Shown in pieces: positions 1 through 10,900 of a stretch of DNA of 64,000 nucleotides. Made by a program: the position numbers and the translations under genes. The notes under the pieces are model-generated. The model made no database searches. It saw only the letters and a list, made by a program, of their open reading frames with translations, and was not told where the DNA came from. The stretch lies in assembly GCA_027886175.1 (NCBI GenBank), contig JAJNNQ010000010.1, positions 4,126,001 to 4,190,000 of the forward strand, in the 5' to 3' direction. Position 1 is the first letter of the stretch. Every line of letters begins with the position of its first letter. Source of the DNA: Phylloscopus collybita (taxonomy: Eukaryota; Chordata; Aves; Passeriformes; Phylloscopidae).

Positions 1-1085
1 AAGAAGGAACCACATTTGCTACATAAACTGGTTTCTATTGGTACACAATTAAGGAGCAGATGAAGTACTGAATTAAAAAAGGGGAAAAAAACTCAAACAA
101 AACCCTGAAAGGGGAACCAACATGTTGCCAAACGCAAACCTACCGAAAAACCCCAACAAAAAGCCCAACCACCGAAAAAACACGCCCTTTGTAAGGCACT
201 CTTTGTTGCCAATCAGTAAAAGTTGATTCCTGTAATGAATTAAAATATTCCAAAAGCTTAAAGCTTCTATCACAGTTGACCTTTAAGGCATGTAGCAGCA
301 AAGAAGTTAATACACTTTGCACATGTTGCAGAGCAACAGGTGGTAGAAAAACCCATGCGGGCTCCTCGCATTCCTTACTTTTCAAACTGGTGGCCCCTGG
401 TATTCTGGGATTTACACTACCTCCCCCAGGCTCTGACTGACAAGCTAATCGGTGTGCTGGGAAGCCCTGAGCTATTGATTCCACTGTAACAGAACACCTC
501 CCCGTCAATGAAACTGCAATGAAATGCTTCAACAACGAAGAAAGGGAGGCATTAGGCTGTTGAGCAACTGGAAGAAATTTGCTTGTAGGTAGTGCGGCAG
601 AAATGAAAAGGCTCTCGGGGGCACAAGCTTGAAAAGCCAGGTTATTAAAAAAGCCACAAAGCTGGAGTCTGGCTGAGTGGAGAAAAATAGTTATGGCTCA
701 GTTAGGCGTATCTAAAAGGAGGAGGGAGGGGAACGCAGCTTTCAAAATTGTGTTAATCCCCCATGTACTTAATTTCTTTTCTTTTATGGCAGCTTGTAGT
801 ATAGCAACAAGTATTCAAGCAGTTAATAATTTTAAACAGTTTAGCTTTCCGTAGGCAATATATCTTTAGCCTTAATTAAAATTTTATTTTAGTAGGGGGA
901 AAATATTAAAATGACATTCTGATCATCCTCTAAGATGGAAAATATATGATAATATGAATATTTTATTAGACAAACTATTATTAAACAGCTGGTGCAAAAT
1001 CTTAGCCACTGATTAGTTGGGTTTGTTTGAAATGCAGGTCACTATTTCTTAATAATGGCACAACAGTCTTCCAATGGCAGTAACA
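1..1085. other. Non-coding unique sequence, no feature recognised
   Basis: This stretch shows no exon, repeat family or RNA gene that I can support. A minus-strand frame of 131 codons at 140-535 is open, but it has no domain, signal peptide or flanking splice structure I recognise, and a second overlapping minus-strand frame is also open. The part from about 760 to 1010 is strongly A+T-rich with scattered TAAT-type motifs. It reads as ordinary intronic or intergenic vertebrate DNA. Confidence 0.6.
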
Positions 1086-1120
1086 ACCACTGGCACAAAG
1101 GTCTTAATATCTTATACTGT

Positions 1121-1153
1121 CATCCTAATATCCCAGACCTGGATATTAGGATG
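1121..1153. repeat. Perfect 13-bp inverted repeat with 7-nt loop
   Basis: The left arm CATCCTAATATCC (1121-1133) is exactly complementary to the right arm GGATATTAGGATG (1141-1153), separated by CAGACCT. An outer pair, ACTGGCAC at 1089-1096 and GTGCCAGT at 1159-1166, is also complementary, so the structure extends to about 78 nt with an asymmetric internal loop of 24 nt on the left and 5 nt on the right. The arms are visible directly. Whether it is a cruciform, a transcribed hairpin or the relic of a palindromic transposon cannot be told from sequence alone. Confidence 0.9.
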
Positions 1154-1794
1154 TGTCAGTGCCAGTCTGGTGGATGGTTCCCATTTTTGGGGTAAAAAGG
1201 ATGCTCAGGTCATCACCTGGGCACATCTCTAAGGTGGTGGGTCTGTATTAAGAGGTGTTCTGTTTGCTTCAGGAGAGCTGCAGAGACGGGTATCGGGTGG
1301 TGAATCAGCTTGGCTGTTTTAATTGGGATGGGAGTCAGAGGGGAGCTGTCAGAGCGGGACTTTGAGGGTGGAATTTGCATCTGCCGTTAATTCAGGAGCC
1401 TGTTTGCTGACCTTCAGGCACCGTTCACATCGTATCTATTTACCCAGTCTTTTCCCAAGTGAGCTGTCAGCTTTTCTTTTGGAAAGTTCTCTCCCCCCTG
1501 CGTGGGTCGTGGAGTACAATAAAAAAATGTGAGGGCCTTGATTGCACACGAGGCAAAATGGCAACTCACTTAGGCAGCCGGATTCATTTTTCAATGATAA
1601 TAAAATAGCTGACATTGTACGTAAGGTAAAACAGGCAAAAGTGGCCTTTTTAGGAAGTTTCCCATCCAATCAATTACTGCCTGTTGTAGGTTAAAGAATT
1701 TTGCCTTGAAGATAAAATGGAGGTGGCTTTTCTGCACACTGATTGTCTTTGGTTTGTTGGGGTTTTTTTTTGGTGGTTTTTTTTTTTGGTTTTT

Positions 1795-1795
<1 letters not shown>

Positions 1796-1850
<55 letters not shown>
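1796..1850. repeat. (TTG)n microsatellite
   Basis: About 18 uninterrupted TTG/GTT triplets follow a 40-bp T-rich run interrupted by GG (from about 1760). It is a pure trinucleotide repeat and so likely polymorphic in length. It lies outside any recognised gene, so no product can be assigned. Confidence 0.97.
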
Positions 1851-1888
1851 GATGGTGGTTGTACCACCTCTCTGATTCTCTGAACCTA

Positions 1889-1920
1889 TAACTATGTTAT
1901 AGTTACAAATACAATTGTAT
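1889..1920. repeat. Two adjacent short palindromes
   Basis: TAACTAT (1889-1895) pairs with ATAGTTA (1899-1905) across a 3-nt loop. It is followed at once by the perfect 12-bp palindrome ATACAATTGTAT (1909-1920). Both are A+T-rich and short, so chance is a fair explanation. Confidence 0.8.
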
Positions 1921-2175
1921 GTAGGGACTATTGTAACATATGGGAGTGCTCTGATACAGAGAGGGCAGGACCAATTATTTTTTGCATCTTAAACCAATGT
2001 TTTAATTGTACATGTCCCAGGTCTGCTCCTTTGCCCACAGGTGCTCTGCTGGAGTGAGTACCAAACATCTGTGATGGGCAGAGCTGGGGAGAAGTGCCCG
2101 GTGTTCTTCACAGTCAGAGAGAAAGTATTTAAAGAAGATAACCTTAAAAACTCAAAATCACAGAAACACAAATCC

Positions 2176-2231
2176 TACTCATACTGAAGCCAATCAGAAT
2201 ACTGACTTTGATTTCAGTTTGGCCAGAATGG
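2176..2231. repeat. Possible ancient amniote repeat relic
   Basis: The block contains TGAAGCCAATCAGAATACTG followed by GACTTTGATTTCAG and ends in TTTGGCCAGAATGG. Old sauropsid interspersed repeats often carry paired TGAAGTCAATGG and TTGACTTCA elements followed by a CAGG/TTTGGCC end, and the spacing here fits that pattern. It is short and diverged, the family is not named, and the match is from memory. Confidence 0.35.
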
Positions 2232-2239
2232 AAAAAAAA

Positions 2240-3480
2240 ATAAAAATCTTTATTTTGTTAAATATATTCTGTCAGACGAAGAGTGGCACATGCACAAATA
2301 ATGGATCTTTCCTAAAGCTGCCTCATATATTTTTGCCTTAATTCTTTTCTTGTCCTTGGATAAAATTCATCTGAGGTTGATGGACATTCACAGAAAACTT
2401 GGATTTGTGTCAGCAACATTAATTAATCTGAATCCAGAAATATGCAGCCCAACACAGAGGAGTTCTGTTTTACATTTGTGCAGTCTGGGCCAAACTCTCA
2501 TGGACTTTAAACTCATCAAAATGAAATGCTCCTGCCATGAAATGTATATGAGCAACACACAGCTCAGCTGAATAGCAGGCCAACAGCTGTAGACCTTGCT
2601 AATAAATTCCCTGAATACCATGTTATCAATGTTCACCATGTTCTTCTAACCCCAGATATTCCTCCCACAGTTTTTTTTGATTAATTCATTTCGGTCTGAT
2701 AAATGCTTAAATTTTAGAGACTTGAGTGGTTATCTGGTAGTGTGAGAAAAAAACCATGGGAGAACACAGTGTGTCCATTTTTAATTTAAGAATTTTGCAA
2801 ATTTTTACATCATTTTTATTATGTAGTGGGAGTGTTACCTAATAGGAAAAGCAAATCTGAACTCTTATTTCACCTGTTGGACCCCAGTGTTTTACAAGTC
2901 ACTTCCCATTTAAAAATTTTGGTCACGAATTCCTTTTAAGAATATGTAAATCTTTTTTTTTTTTGCCATTTTTCCATTAAATGAAACATTAAAAACTCTA
3001 TGTGTTTTTCCAATCTACAAAATATGTGCTGGTGTAGACTTTAGAAGTGGACAACACAAATGTCTCAGGTCTAGCTCATACCAGTTCCTGATACAGAATC
3101 TATTTTCTTTCTGCCTTTTTGCTTTATTATGGGTGTATTTTACAGATTTTCCTGATGAGGATGGGTAGATGCTGGAGGCTTGGAGACAGGGAGTATTTTT
3201 CTACAAGTCACACAAAGAAATAAAAAAAAAATAGTTTCTCAGGATGATTTAAGTCAGGAAGTTTAAAAAAGTGGCTGAAACCCATTGGAAAAGATAATCA
3301 GATTTGTTCATTCCAGGTGATCATTAATAACCCTGCAATTATTGACTATTATTAGTGAAAATATAAAAGAAACTAATAGTTGGTAAAAAAAACCAGAAGG
3401 TAAAAACCTCAGATATTTAATGCAAATGGGGTTGATTCCTCTTCAATCAATGGGCTTTTAAGCTTCCTCCAGGCTTGAGA
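2240..3480. other. Non-coding A+T-rich sequence
   Basis: Nothing gene-like is visible. The block contains short A and T runs (for example near 2951) and scattered TAAT motifs. Open frames at 2350-2639 occur on both strands over the same bases, as expected by chance, and have no recognisable domain. Confidence 0.6.
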
Positions 3481-3570
3481 TTTGCAGAGAAGTCAGCACT
3501 GGCATAGCTTAAAGCAGCTGTTAATGCAACACATGCCTGTCATTTGCTGTTGACAGGCATTAATAAAAAC
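3480..3570. promoter_or_regulatory. Hairpin with inverted TGACAG motifs, possible regulatory element
   Basis: ATGCCTGTCA (3533-3542) and TGACAGGCAT (3551-3560) form a perfect 10-bp stem with an 8-nt loop. Each arm contains TGACAG, the core bound by TALE homeodomain factors such as MEIS and TGIF, so two sites face each other across the loop. TTAATGC lies to the left and CATTAATAA to the right, adding homeodomain-type TAAT cores. The inverted repeat is seen directly; a regulatory role is inference. Confidence 0.35.
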
Positions 3571-4340
3571 CTAATCTGAGGAAAATATGAAAAACCTACA
3601 TATTATGCAATCTGGTTTATGTTTTGGCATGTGGCAAGCATTGGTCTGCTACAAAGGAAACCATCATGTATATATTTTAGTGCCATTGTTTCCACTCTAA
3701 GGGCAATTGCCTTTAATTTTTTTTTTATTATTACTATTTTTTTAAAAAAAGCGTGTAATTGTCCAATACTCAGACAGGTTTGCTTTGTGCTACCACGGTT
3801 GTTGGTTTAAATCTTACTTTTGCAGAAGCAAGAATTCTGAACAGCATTTACTGACTAGGTCAGCAACAGGGAAATTCAACTCTGATAAATCCTTTCTGTC
3901 CTGACTGTGCTCCTCTTTCTCCCAATTTCTGGCTTCTCTGGCATGCTTTGAGTTGTCCCATTCCCTTAGAACTGAAATCTTTTAAGAAACCTCTCCCTTT
4001 TTCTTTTCTTTTCCTCCCAACTATTCTCATTGGGGAACAGTGTCTTTACAACAACACAAGCAAAGAGAATCTACTGCTGCCATAAACTAAGCTTTGGCTC
4101 TCTCCTTTTTTTCTGTGAGATTCTTCTTTGCTGTTGATGATGATAAAATACATTTGGTCATGTGCAATTACTCCTTCTCCTGAATTTATCTGGAGCTGCA
4201 GAGAATTCACTGGATTTCCCTGTGTCCCTCCAGGCATGCTAAACCTTATTCACTAGTTTCATCCTATACAAAAGAAAACATGTGTTATCTCTTAAAACAC
4301 CATAAAATTCAGTTATAATTTTAATTTTGGGTGTGATAAA
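3571..4340. other. Non-coding sequence, nothing recognised
   Basis: A mixture of A+T-rich and pyrimidine-rich unique sequence. There is no repeat family, exon or RNA gene I can support. Confidence 0.55.
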
Positions 4341-4391
4341 TTCTTTCTTGCTTGCTTGTTTCTCTTTTTCTTTCCTTTCTCTCTCTCACAG
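4341..4391. repeat. Polypyrimidine tract ending in CACAG
   Basis: About 45 nt of nearly pure pyrimidine, including (CTTG)n-like and (CT)n segments, ends in CTCTCTCACAG. This resembles a 3' splice acceptor on the plus strand, with AG at 4390-4391. The following sequence has no convincing exon: it is A+T-rich and no donor-like site with coding potential follows. I read it as low-complexity sequence. Confidence 0.75.
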
Positions 4392-4534
4392 TATTTTTTG
4401 GAGGGTGTTTGTAAACTCTTTGATAAAGTTTTAAATTTTTTTTTATAATTCTGATATATATTTGTCATTGCCTGGGGTATGGTACTATTTAAACTCTTTA
4501 AAAATACCTAAAATATGAATCCATGAGGGAACTT

Positions 4535-4583
4535 AAAAAAAAAAAAAAAAAAAAAAAGAGAGACACACACAAAAAAAAAAAAA
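4535..4583. repeat. A-rich low-complexity tract
   Basis: A run of 23 A (4535-4557), then GAGAGACACACAC, then 13 A (4571-4583). No AATAAA signal lies just upstream, so it does not look like the tail of a retrocopy. Confidence 0.95.
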
Positions 4584-4589
4584 GACACA

Positions 4590-7000
4590 AAGCACAATCA
4601 ATAATATGAGGGTGAAAAAAGGGGTAAAACAATTCCATAGATATTCAGGCTGGAATGTGAGTGCTAAGAAAAGTCTTTGGACAAATTCAACACAGATTTG
4701 GCCTCCAGCTCTGAGCTGGCAATTCCAGTAGAAGACCAGACCTCTACCCTGTGGTAAAGAGGTACAGAATAATGCCTCTTTGAATTAGTTTCAAAACGTT
4801 GCTGTGATGCAGACGAATTGCTCCTCAATGCCGGAGTGCAGTGCACCAACATAATAGCATATTGTTAAGTCACACTGCCATTAAAGGATATAGTTATTAA
4901 TCAAATTAAGTCAAAACACAAAGCAAGTACAAATTAGTATCAGATGACATGTCTCACTGTGAGCAGAGGAGAAGGGATGGAGGGGACCTGCCATTTTAAA
5001 AGAAAACAATCTTTCATAAAACTAAAACAGAAGGTGAGGGAATATCCCACCATGCTGTAACTGGCAGCTGGTGTGTGCTGTCTGGACAGTATTTGTCTTT
5101 AAATTCACATGACAATCCTAAAATTCTGCAGTGTATTTGGTGTCTTTCGGAAGCTTTGGCTAAACTCTGAGTAATGTTTGTTCCTGGAGATGTGGAATGT
5201 ATTTACCAAGAAAGATAAAAGCACTTGAAATTTAAGGCATTTAATATTTTATTATTTTGTTCCATCCTGCTACAGATATTGTCAGTGTAATTTTTTAGCT
5301 TCAGAAGAAATGTTAGTTCTCATTGAAAGATGATTCGGGACTGGGGGGATTTAGTTTACTATTTCCATGAATTCTGTAGAAATGTGTCATTTGTGGGTGG
5401 TGAAACTTATCCAGATATTGTGATTTGTGCATGATCTAGGTAGCCTTTTCCAGAAAGGAACAATGCACTAGTTTTGTGCAACTGTGATAACTAATCACAC
5501 ATGAACACATGGATTTACCCATGGATACCTGGACACGCGTGTGGTGTTCCCAACAACCACAATATGTTTCAGCACTCCAAATTCTTCCAAGTACAGCTAA
5601 AATTAGTGAGCAGCTTATTGGAAACAGTGATACTTATGGTGCCTAAAGGTGAGGTTACAACATTTAGAAGTGTATAAGATTAGGATCCTGCATTATGATG
5701 TTTACCCTTGCAGTAAATTTAGTTTCTTTATGGATCATCAGAAACAGATACAAAACGGAAGCACAGCCTTCTGCACAGGAGAAAAGAGGCCTTTTCCTGC
5801 TCTGTTTAGAAGTTGTTGTGTCTGCTGGGCCATTATTTACTTGGCTATCACAGCATAAACTAACTTTAGAATTATTCTAAATTTTGCTTACACATAGGTT
5901 GGCACTCTTGCTGTCTGTAGGTTCAGTTTGGCACAGGGCTGGTCAGGTGGCTTTGCGAGTTACCTGTCAGCTCCGAAGTGTGTTTACTTCATTAATGATT
6001 CCTGAGTGTGAAAGTTTGTTTCCCTTCTGCTCCTGCTTCCTGAGTCTATGGTTTCCTCATCATCCTGACACTGCCAAGCGTGGTGCTAACGCACTTGTTC
6101 TGCACAAGAGAATGTCATCACACGGGATTACAACCTTAAACAAAAGTCACAGCAGCGAGGCACTCAATCTCAGGTGAATTGCTTAAACAGCTCGTGTTTG
6201 TATTAGCTCAAATGTTAATATAGGCTGCTCTCTGCCATTATGGGTTTGTTATGGGTGACAACACCTGGAGAATGTATCTTTCAGGAGTGGGTGAAGAATA
6301 AACACGGGTCTGACTCAGTTCCATGCTAATAAATGCGCTGAGATGCCACAGAGTTTGTAATTAGTCTCCTCACAAGGTAGATACTGATAGATGAAAGGGG
6401 TCTGCAAACAGGGACACAGCAGAAACTTCTGGAGGGATATTTGTACATGATGATAACTATTCCACCAAGTTGAGTGACTTTGTTGAATCACCAATGAATA
6501 ACAAACCATCTCCTTCATGGCTCTTTGGTGGTAAGAAGTTAAAAGGGTGTACGTGTCATGATGAATGGAAAGAAAAAAAAATAGAGGATGGCATTTTGGG
6601 GAGATTTGAAATCTTGGAAAGACACAGTTCTAATAGGCTAAGATCTGGTAATCTTTGACCACACATTTTTATGTCCTATAAAGGTCAGGACATCATTTAC
6701 TTATACTATGAGTAAGATACAGTGCAATGAGCAGGACTGGAAAGATGTTTCAAAGGTGTTACGTTGATAACAAAGATTTGGAAATCTGAAGAAACAAAAG
6801 GCAGAAGGTTCCTCTCAGATAGATGCAGATTTCAACACATAGGCTGCTGTGCTGGATGCTTTAAAAGAGACTGAAACCCAACATGTGCACTTCAATCTTT
6901 GCTCAATAGGAACGGGCTTTTAAAAAAAAACGACCCTTAAATTATTTTGCTTGTATGGGTGAGAAATCCAGCAATTATGGGGTGTTAAAAACAAATCAGC
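4590..7000. other. Non-coding unique sequence
   Basis: No exon, repeat family or RNA gene is recognised. Small frames near 5649-6177 overlap one another and have no domain. The sequence is A+T-rich with isolated homeodomain and GATA-like words at about background density. Confidence 0.6.
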
Positions 7001-7009
7001 CCTCATGTA

Positions 7010-7075
7010 ATAGGGCACAACTCCCCTGAAGCAAGTAGAGCTGCACCTGTTTCAATCAGGGCTTCATCTGGTCTG
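7010..7075. repeat. Ancient amniote interspersed repeat relic
   Basis: The words GGGCACAACTCCCCTGAAG, AGAGCTGCACCTGTTTCAAT and CAGGGCTTCATCTGGTCTG follow the order of an old sauropsid repeat type, in which an ACTCCCATTGA core precedes GAGCTGCACCTG and CAGGGCTGAATCTGG. The copy is diverged, consistent with great age. The family name is not assigned and the match is remembered, not computed. Confidence 0.45.
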
Positions 7076-7730
7076 TTGAAGGTGAGTTTAAGGCCCACCA
7101 ACACCTTTCAGATGGATCTACCATAAGTCAACAACAGATGATAACAACCTTCAACCCCACCATTCCAGAGGTGTTCAGAGAGCCACACGGGAATACGGGG
7201 AAATAAACCTGTTCTGGGAAAGAATGGGCTTTCCACAAGTAGCTGTGATTAGTTCTGAATGTTCACACCATCAGTGAGCATGGTAATGCAGCCATCTTTT
7301 CCTATTGTATCTACAGAGATATGGGGGAGATACCAGATGATTATACAAATTAAGGAGAATGAATGTATGGTCACATATTAAGGCGATAATAGATTCAAAG
7401 AGCTGTTCCTGACTGTGTCTAGATGAAGCAATTCTGATGATGAACCTTAGTTAAAAACAGTTATCGAGATACAATCAGCTTTACACATTAAATATTCCAA
7501 GCCCAAAAAGGAAACAAAACAGAATCAAAGCCTCTAATCAGTTTATGATCCAGAGATTTTTGCCAACCAAACTTATTGGGAGAAGTAATGTAAACAGAAA
7601 GATGCAAGCAAAGTCAGTTAAGTGGAATTTAAGCTGTCAAGCTACACTGTAGAACTCCATTACCATATCTCCTCGCTTTTTTTTAATAGTATTCTCTGAA
7701 AAGCACTAGATGTAATAAAGTCAATTTAAA
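7076..7730. other. Non-coding sequence, nothing recognised
   Basis: Unique A+T-rich sequence. No gene, repeat family or RNA gene is supported. Confidence 0.55.
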
Positions 7731-7734
7731 ATTT

Positions 7735-7995
7735 GTTCTACCAATCTTTTGCATCTGTAATTTTCCCATTAAATGTAAATGCCCATGAGGCATGCTATTT
7801 GCATTACATTGCATTTACAGTCTTTAAAACAAACTATAAATCCCCTCCTTGTTTCATGTGATTGATGCTGTGTGTATAAATACCACCATAAACCTCAAAG
7901 GGGGCTAACAGTGACAGTAAATTAAAGTTTTCAAGTCTGGCAGCATCTCAGCACTTCAGCCCTTGATCTTCAGCAGCGTTGTTAACCCCCACCTC
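7735..7995. promoter_or_regulatory. Candidate conserved enhancer with POU octamer
   Basis: The block contains a perfect POU-factor octamer ATTTGCAT (7797-7804), followed within 10 bp by ATTGCATTTAC. Around it are TAAT cores, AACAAAC and GTATAAATA. It is free of repeats. The motifs are seen directly; that they form an enhancer is inferred from motif density and lack of repeats, and no alignment was available. Confidence 0.3.
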
Positions 7996-10900
7996 ATTGC
8001 CCTCCTGAACTCACCTTTTCCCTCCCCCTCTCTTTTTTTCCCACCCCTTTTTCCCTGTGCTGTCCTTACTCTGATTTCCTTGGGAAACACCTTTCCATCC
8101 TTGCAGGCTGAACAGAGTCAGGAATATGCTGTTAATTAAAAAGGAGCTGCAGCTGTTTGCCAGAGCCAGGCCTAAACTTTGCTGTCTTGGTGTATCTGAG
8201 TTTGAGACTCTCAGGCCATCTTGGCTTTGTAAACAATAGTCAGCCACAGCTCTCCTGATTATCCAGCACCATGCCAGTAATTAACTGGCTTTCAGAGTAT
8301 TTATTATTTCTCTGATTTTTGGGAGGTTTTTTTGGTTCTTTTCTCCCCCTTCTCTTTCTCATTTCTGCTTGCCTTTCTCTTGATGTGCTTCCAGGCCATA
8401 TGCAGAAGAAATTGAGAATTGAGAGAAATCTTCACCAAGATGGAGGAATGCATCTTGTCACTGTTCAGTTTTCTGCTTATATAGGTAACCCCACTATTCC
8501 TCATCAATTTTGCAATAAAATTGACCTTGATGTGATCCCATTGAATCTTGTCTTTGAAAGATATCAGCTTCTCTGATGGTATCTGCCACTGTTAAGTAGG
8601 AGACACAATTTATGCCAAAATTATCCAAAAGAATTCACGGTGGGCCAAACCCAACTTTATCATAGGTAAAGTGTATTGCAGGCTAATGCTTGCCTACCAC
8701 CTCTATGGGTCTAGCTCTCTTTTTTTTTTCATTTCAGACCAAGAACTAACACCTTAGAACTCCATACTGTAGTGAGGAAAAAAAACCCAAAAACCCCAAA
8801 GATTGCTTTTTTCTTAGAAAGTAAAAATGAGAGAATACTGATGCTACCATAGAAGACGTGCTCAAATCTCCAGGGCAGAGAGAATTCTTTCCCAACCAGT
8901 GAAATGTTTGTTGGTAAGATTTTTAAAAATTATGGTTGAAGTGGAAAGGGGAGGGGTGGATGGGGGGAAACAGGTAAAATCTGAATGGCAATGAGGCTAC
9001 CTAATTATTTTAGCCTACTGATCTCCACAAGAAATCTTCTGAGGATCCAAAAGCAGGCAGTGTTGCAGCTGGGTACTTGGTGGGATTTGCATAAATCTCA
9101 GGGGAAGGGAAGGTAGCTCTCCTATCACTTTTTTTTTCCTACCCTTCACACTCAAGTGGCTCTTCCACTTAGGAGTGAGATTTCTATCCTGTCTGTGGCT
9201 CTGTGAGGTGCCCTCTTCTGTAAGCCTCTCTCTGCTATAACCTTTAGAAGTCAGTGATATCCAAAGCCCTAAAAGGAGCACTGGAGAGAATGAAATGAAA
9301 TGGAGAGAATTACAACCAAAATGCTTTTCCTGCAGTGTTTCTGAAGACCACCAGGATTTGGTAAAAATTAGGAATGTGAATGATTATTTGTATCACTACA
9401 ATGTCTGGGATATGTATGGATATAGAGGGAATAGAAATTAACTGGAAGCTGTGTTGACAAATTTGAGACCTGAAACAAGAGATTTGGACTGAACTCCCAT
9501 TAAAACAAATTTAAAAACTACAGAGGGTATATGCCATTGGTATTTTTTTCTGAGGAAAAGTATGATATGCATGTGTTGGGCATGGATAATGGTATTCAAC
9601 AGTCTGCTTCAAACTATGCAGAGCAATGACACAACAGGTGAAAGCTGATAGCTCTTCACCTTCCTATAAACTGCTTCCCCTTGGGTTTTACCTTGGAATT
9701 CAGTTATCCACAAGTCTGACAGCACCCAAACAAAACCACAGTATGTCATGTATTTGGACATGAAAGAGATTTGAAGATGTCCAGATTACATAAAACAAAC
9801 CCCAGGTTTATCCATGCTTTTGGCTGATATGAACATTTCACTAAACTTTGCCAAATCTAATTTGTACTAAGCCACCAAGCCAAGCCTGGCTGCCACAGCT
9901 TGGCCTTGAGGGCCATATCTTCTCAATATTGTCTTGGGACTGTTTTCTTTGGGCTGATAATTATCAGTTTGGGGTTTCCCATGCTTTTGCTGTGAAGGAA
10001 TTCCCTTCAGCAGTATCATGAGAGCAAGGGACTCTGCACAAGTCTGGGTATGTGTGTGACACCCTGGCAGAGGAGCTGGCCAGCAGCCTGGACACAGAGA
10101 GGTGTCAGCCTGGGGACAATTCTATATATACTCCTTAAAATGGATGCTGATATGGAAAGGGTTTTTTGACTGAGTCTCTTTCTAAAACTGTTAGATTACT
10201 GGTCAGATATTAAAATTCATTTAAAATACCACTGTTTCCATTCTGAAGCATCCCCTTTTTAACCCTTTTTGAGGGATTCCTCTGCCCCCTCTGCCTGTTT
10301 TGCCCTTCACTGTTCCTTCAAGTTCCTTGGACAACCTGTCCTTTCAAAGTTATTACAGCAATTTGATTGCAGTCAGCTGTGTGATGCCTTCAGCAGTGGT
10401 CTGGGGACATGGTCCCTAATCTTATGAAGAAGTCACTGAATGGGTCTTTCAAACATCCCTTGATTTCCTTATTAGAGGGAGCTCACTCACAGGCAGAAGC
10501 TCAATGTGTGTCTTGCAGGTCATAGAAATAACTCAGGACATTCCTTCACCTAGAAACGAATCTCTTGAGAGCTCAGTTTACTGCAATCAGATTGAGATTT
10601 ACAAAGCAAAATGAATAAAGCCCAATTTTGATACTACTAATATATAAACACTCACGCATCTATATATTTTAAATACACTTAAATTTCATTAGCAATGATT
10701 GTTTAGAGAAACATCATTACATTCCTGGGCTTGGGAGCCTTCTCCAGGGTTGTGAACAATCAAAGATTTATTTGAGCTTTCTGCACACTGGGAAATGAAG
10801 ACACAGAATCTCATTATCATGTCTATTAAAAGGCAGAATCTGGGGTACATCTAAGAAAAGATGTATTACTTTTTAAACTGCACTGCAAACTGTGAAGTAC

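Noticed and set aside
140..535. 131-codon minus-strand frame
   Set aside because: No family similarity that I recognise and no promoter or splice context; within chance expectation for this length of sequence.
1121..1153. MicroRNA precursor
   Set aside because: The perfect stem is only 13 bp and the outer pairing needs a 24-nt asymmetric loop, so it does not fit a microRNA precursor.
4341..4391. Splice acceptor after the polypyrimidine tract
   Set aside because: The tract is low-complexity and no coding or donor-bounded exon follows.
8948..8967. G-quadruplex candidate
   Set aside because: Only three separated G-runs are present.
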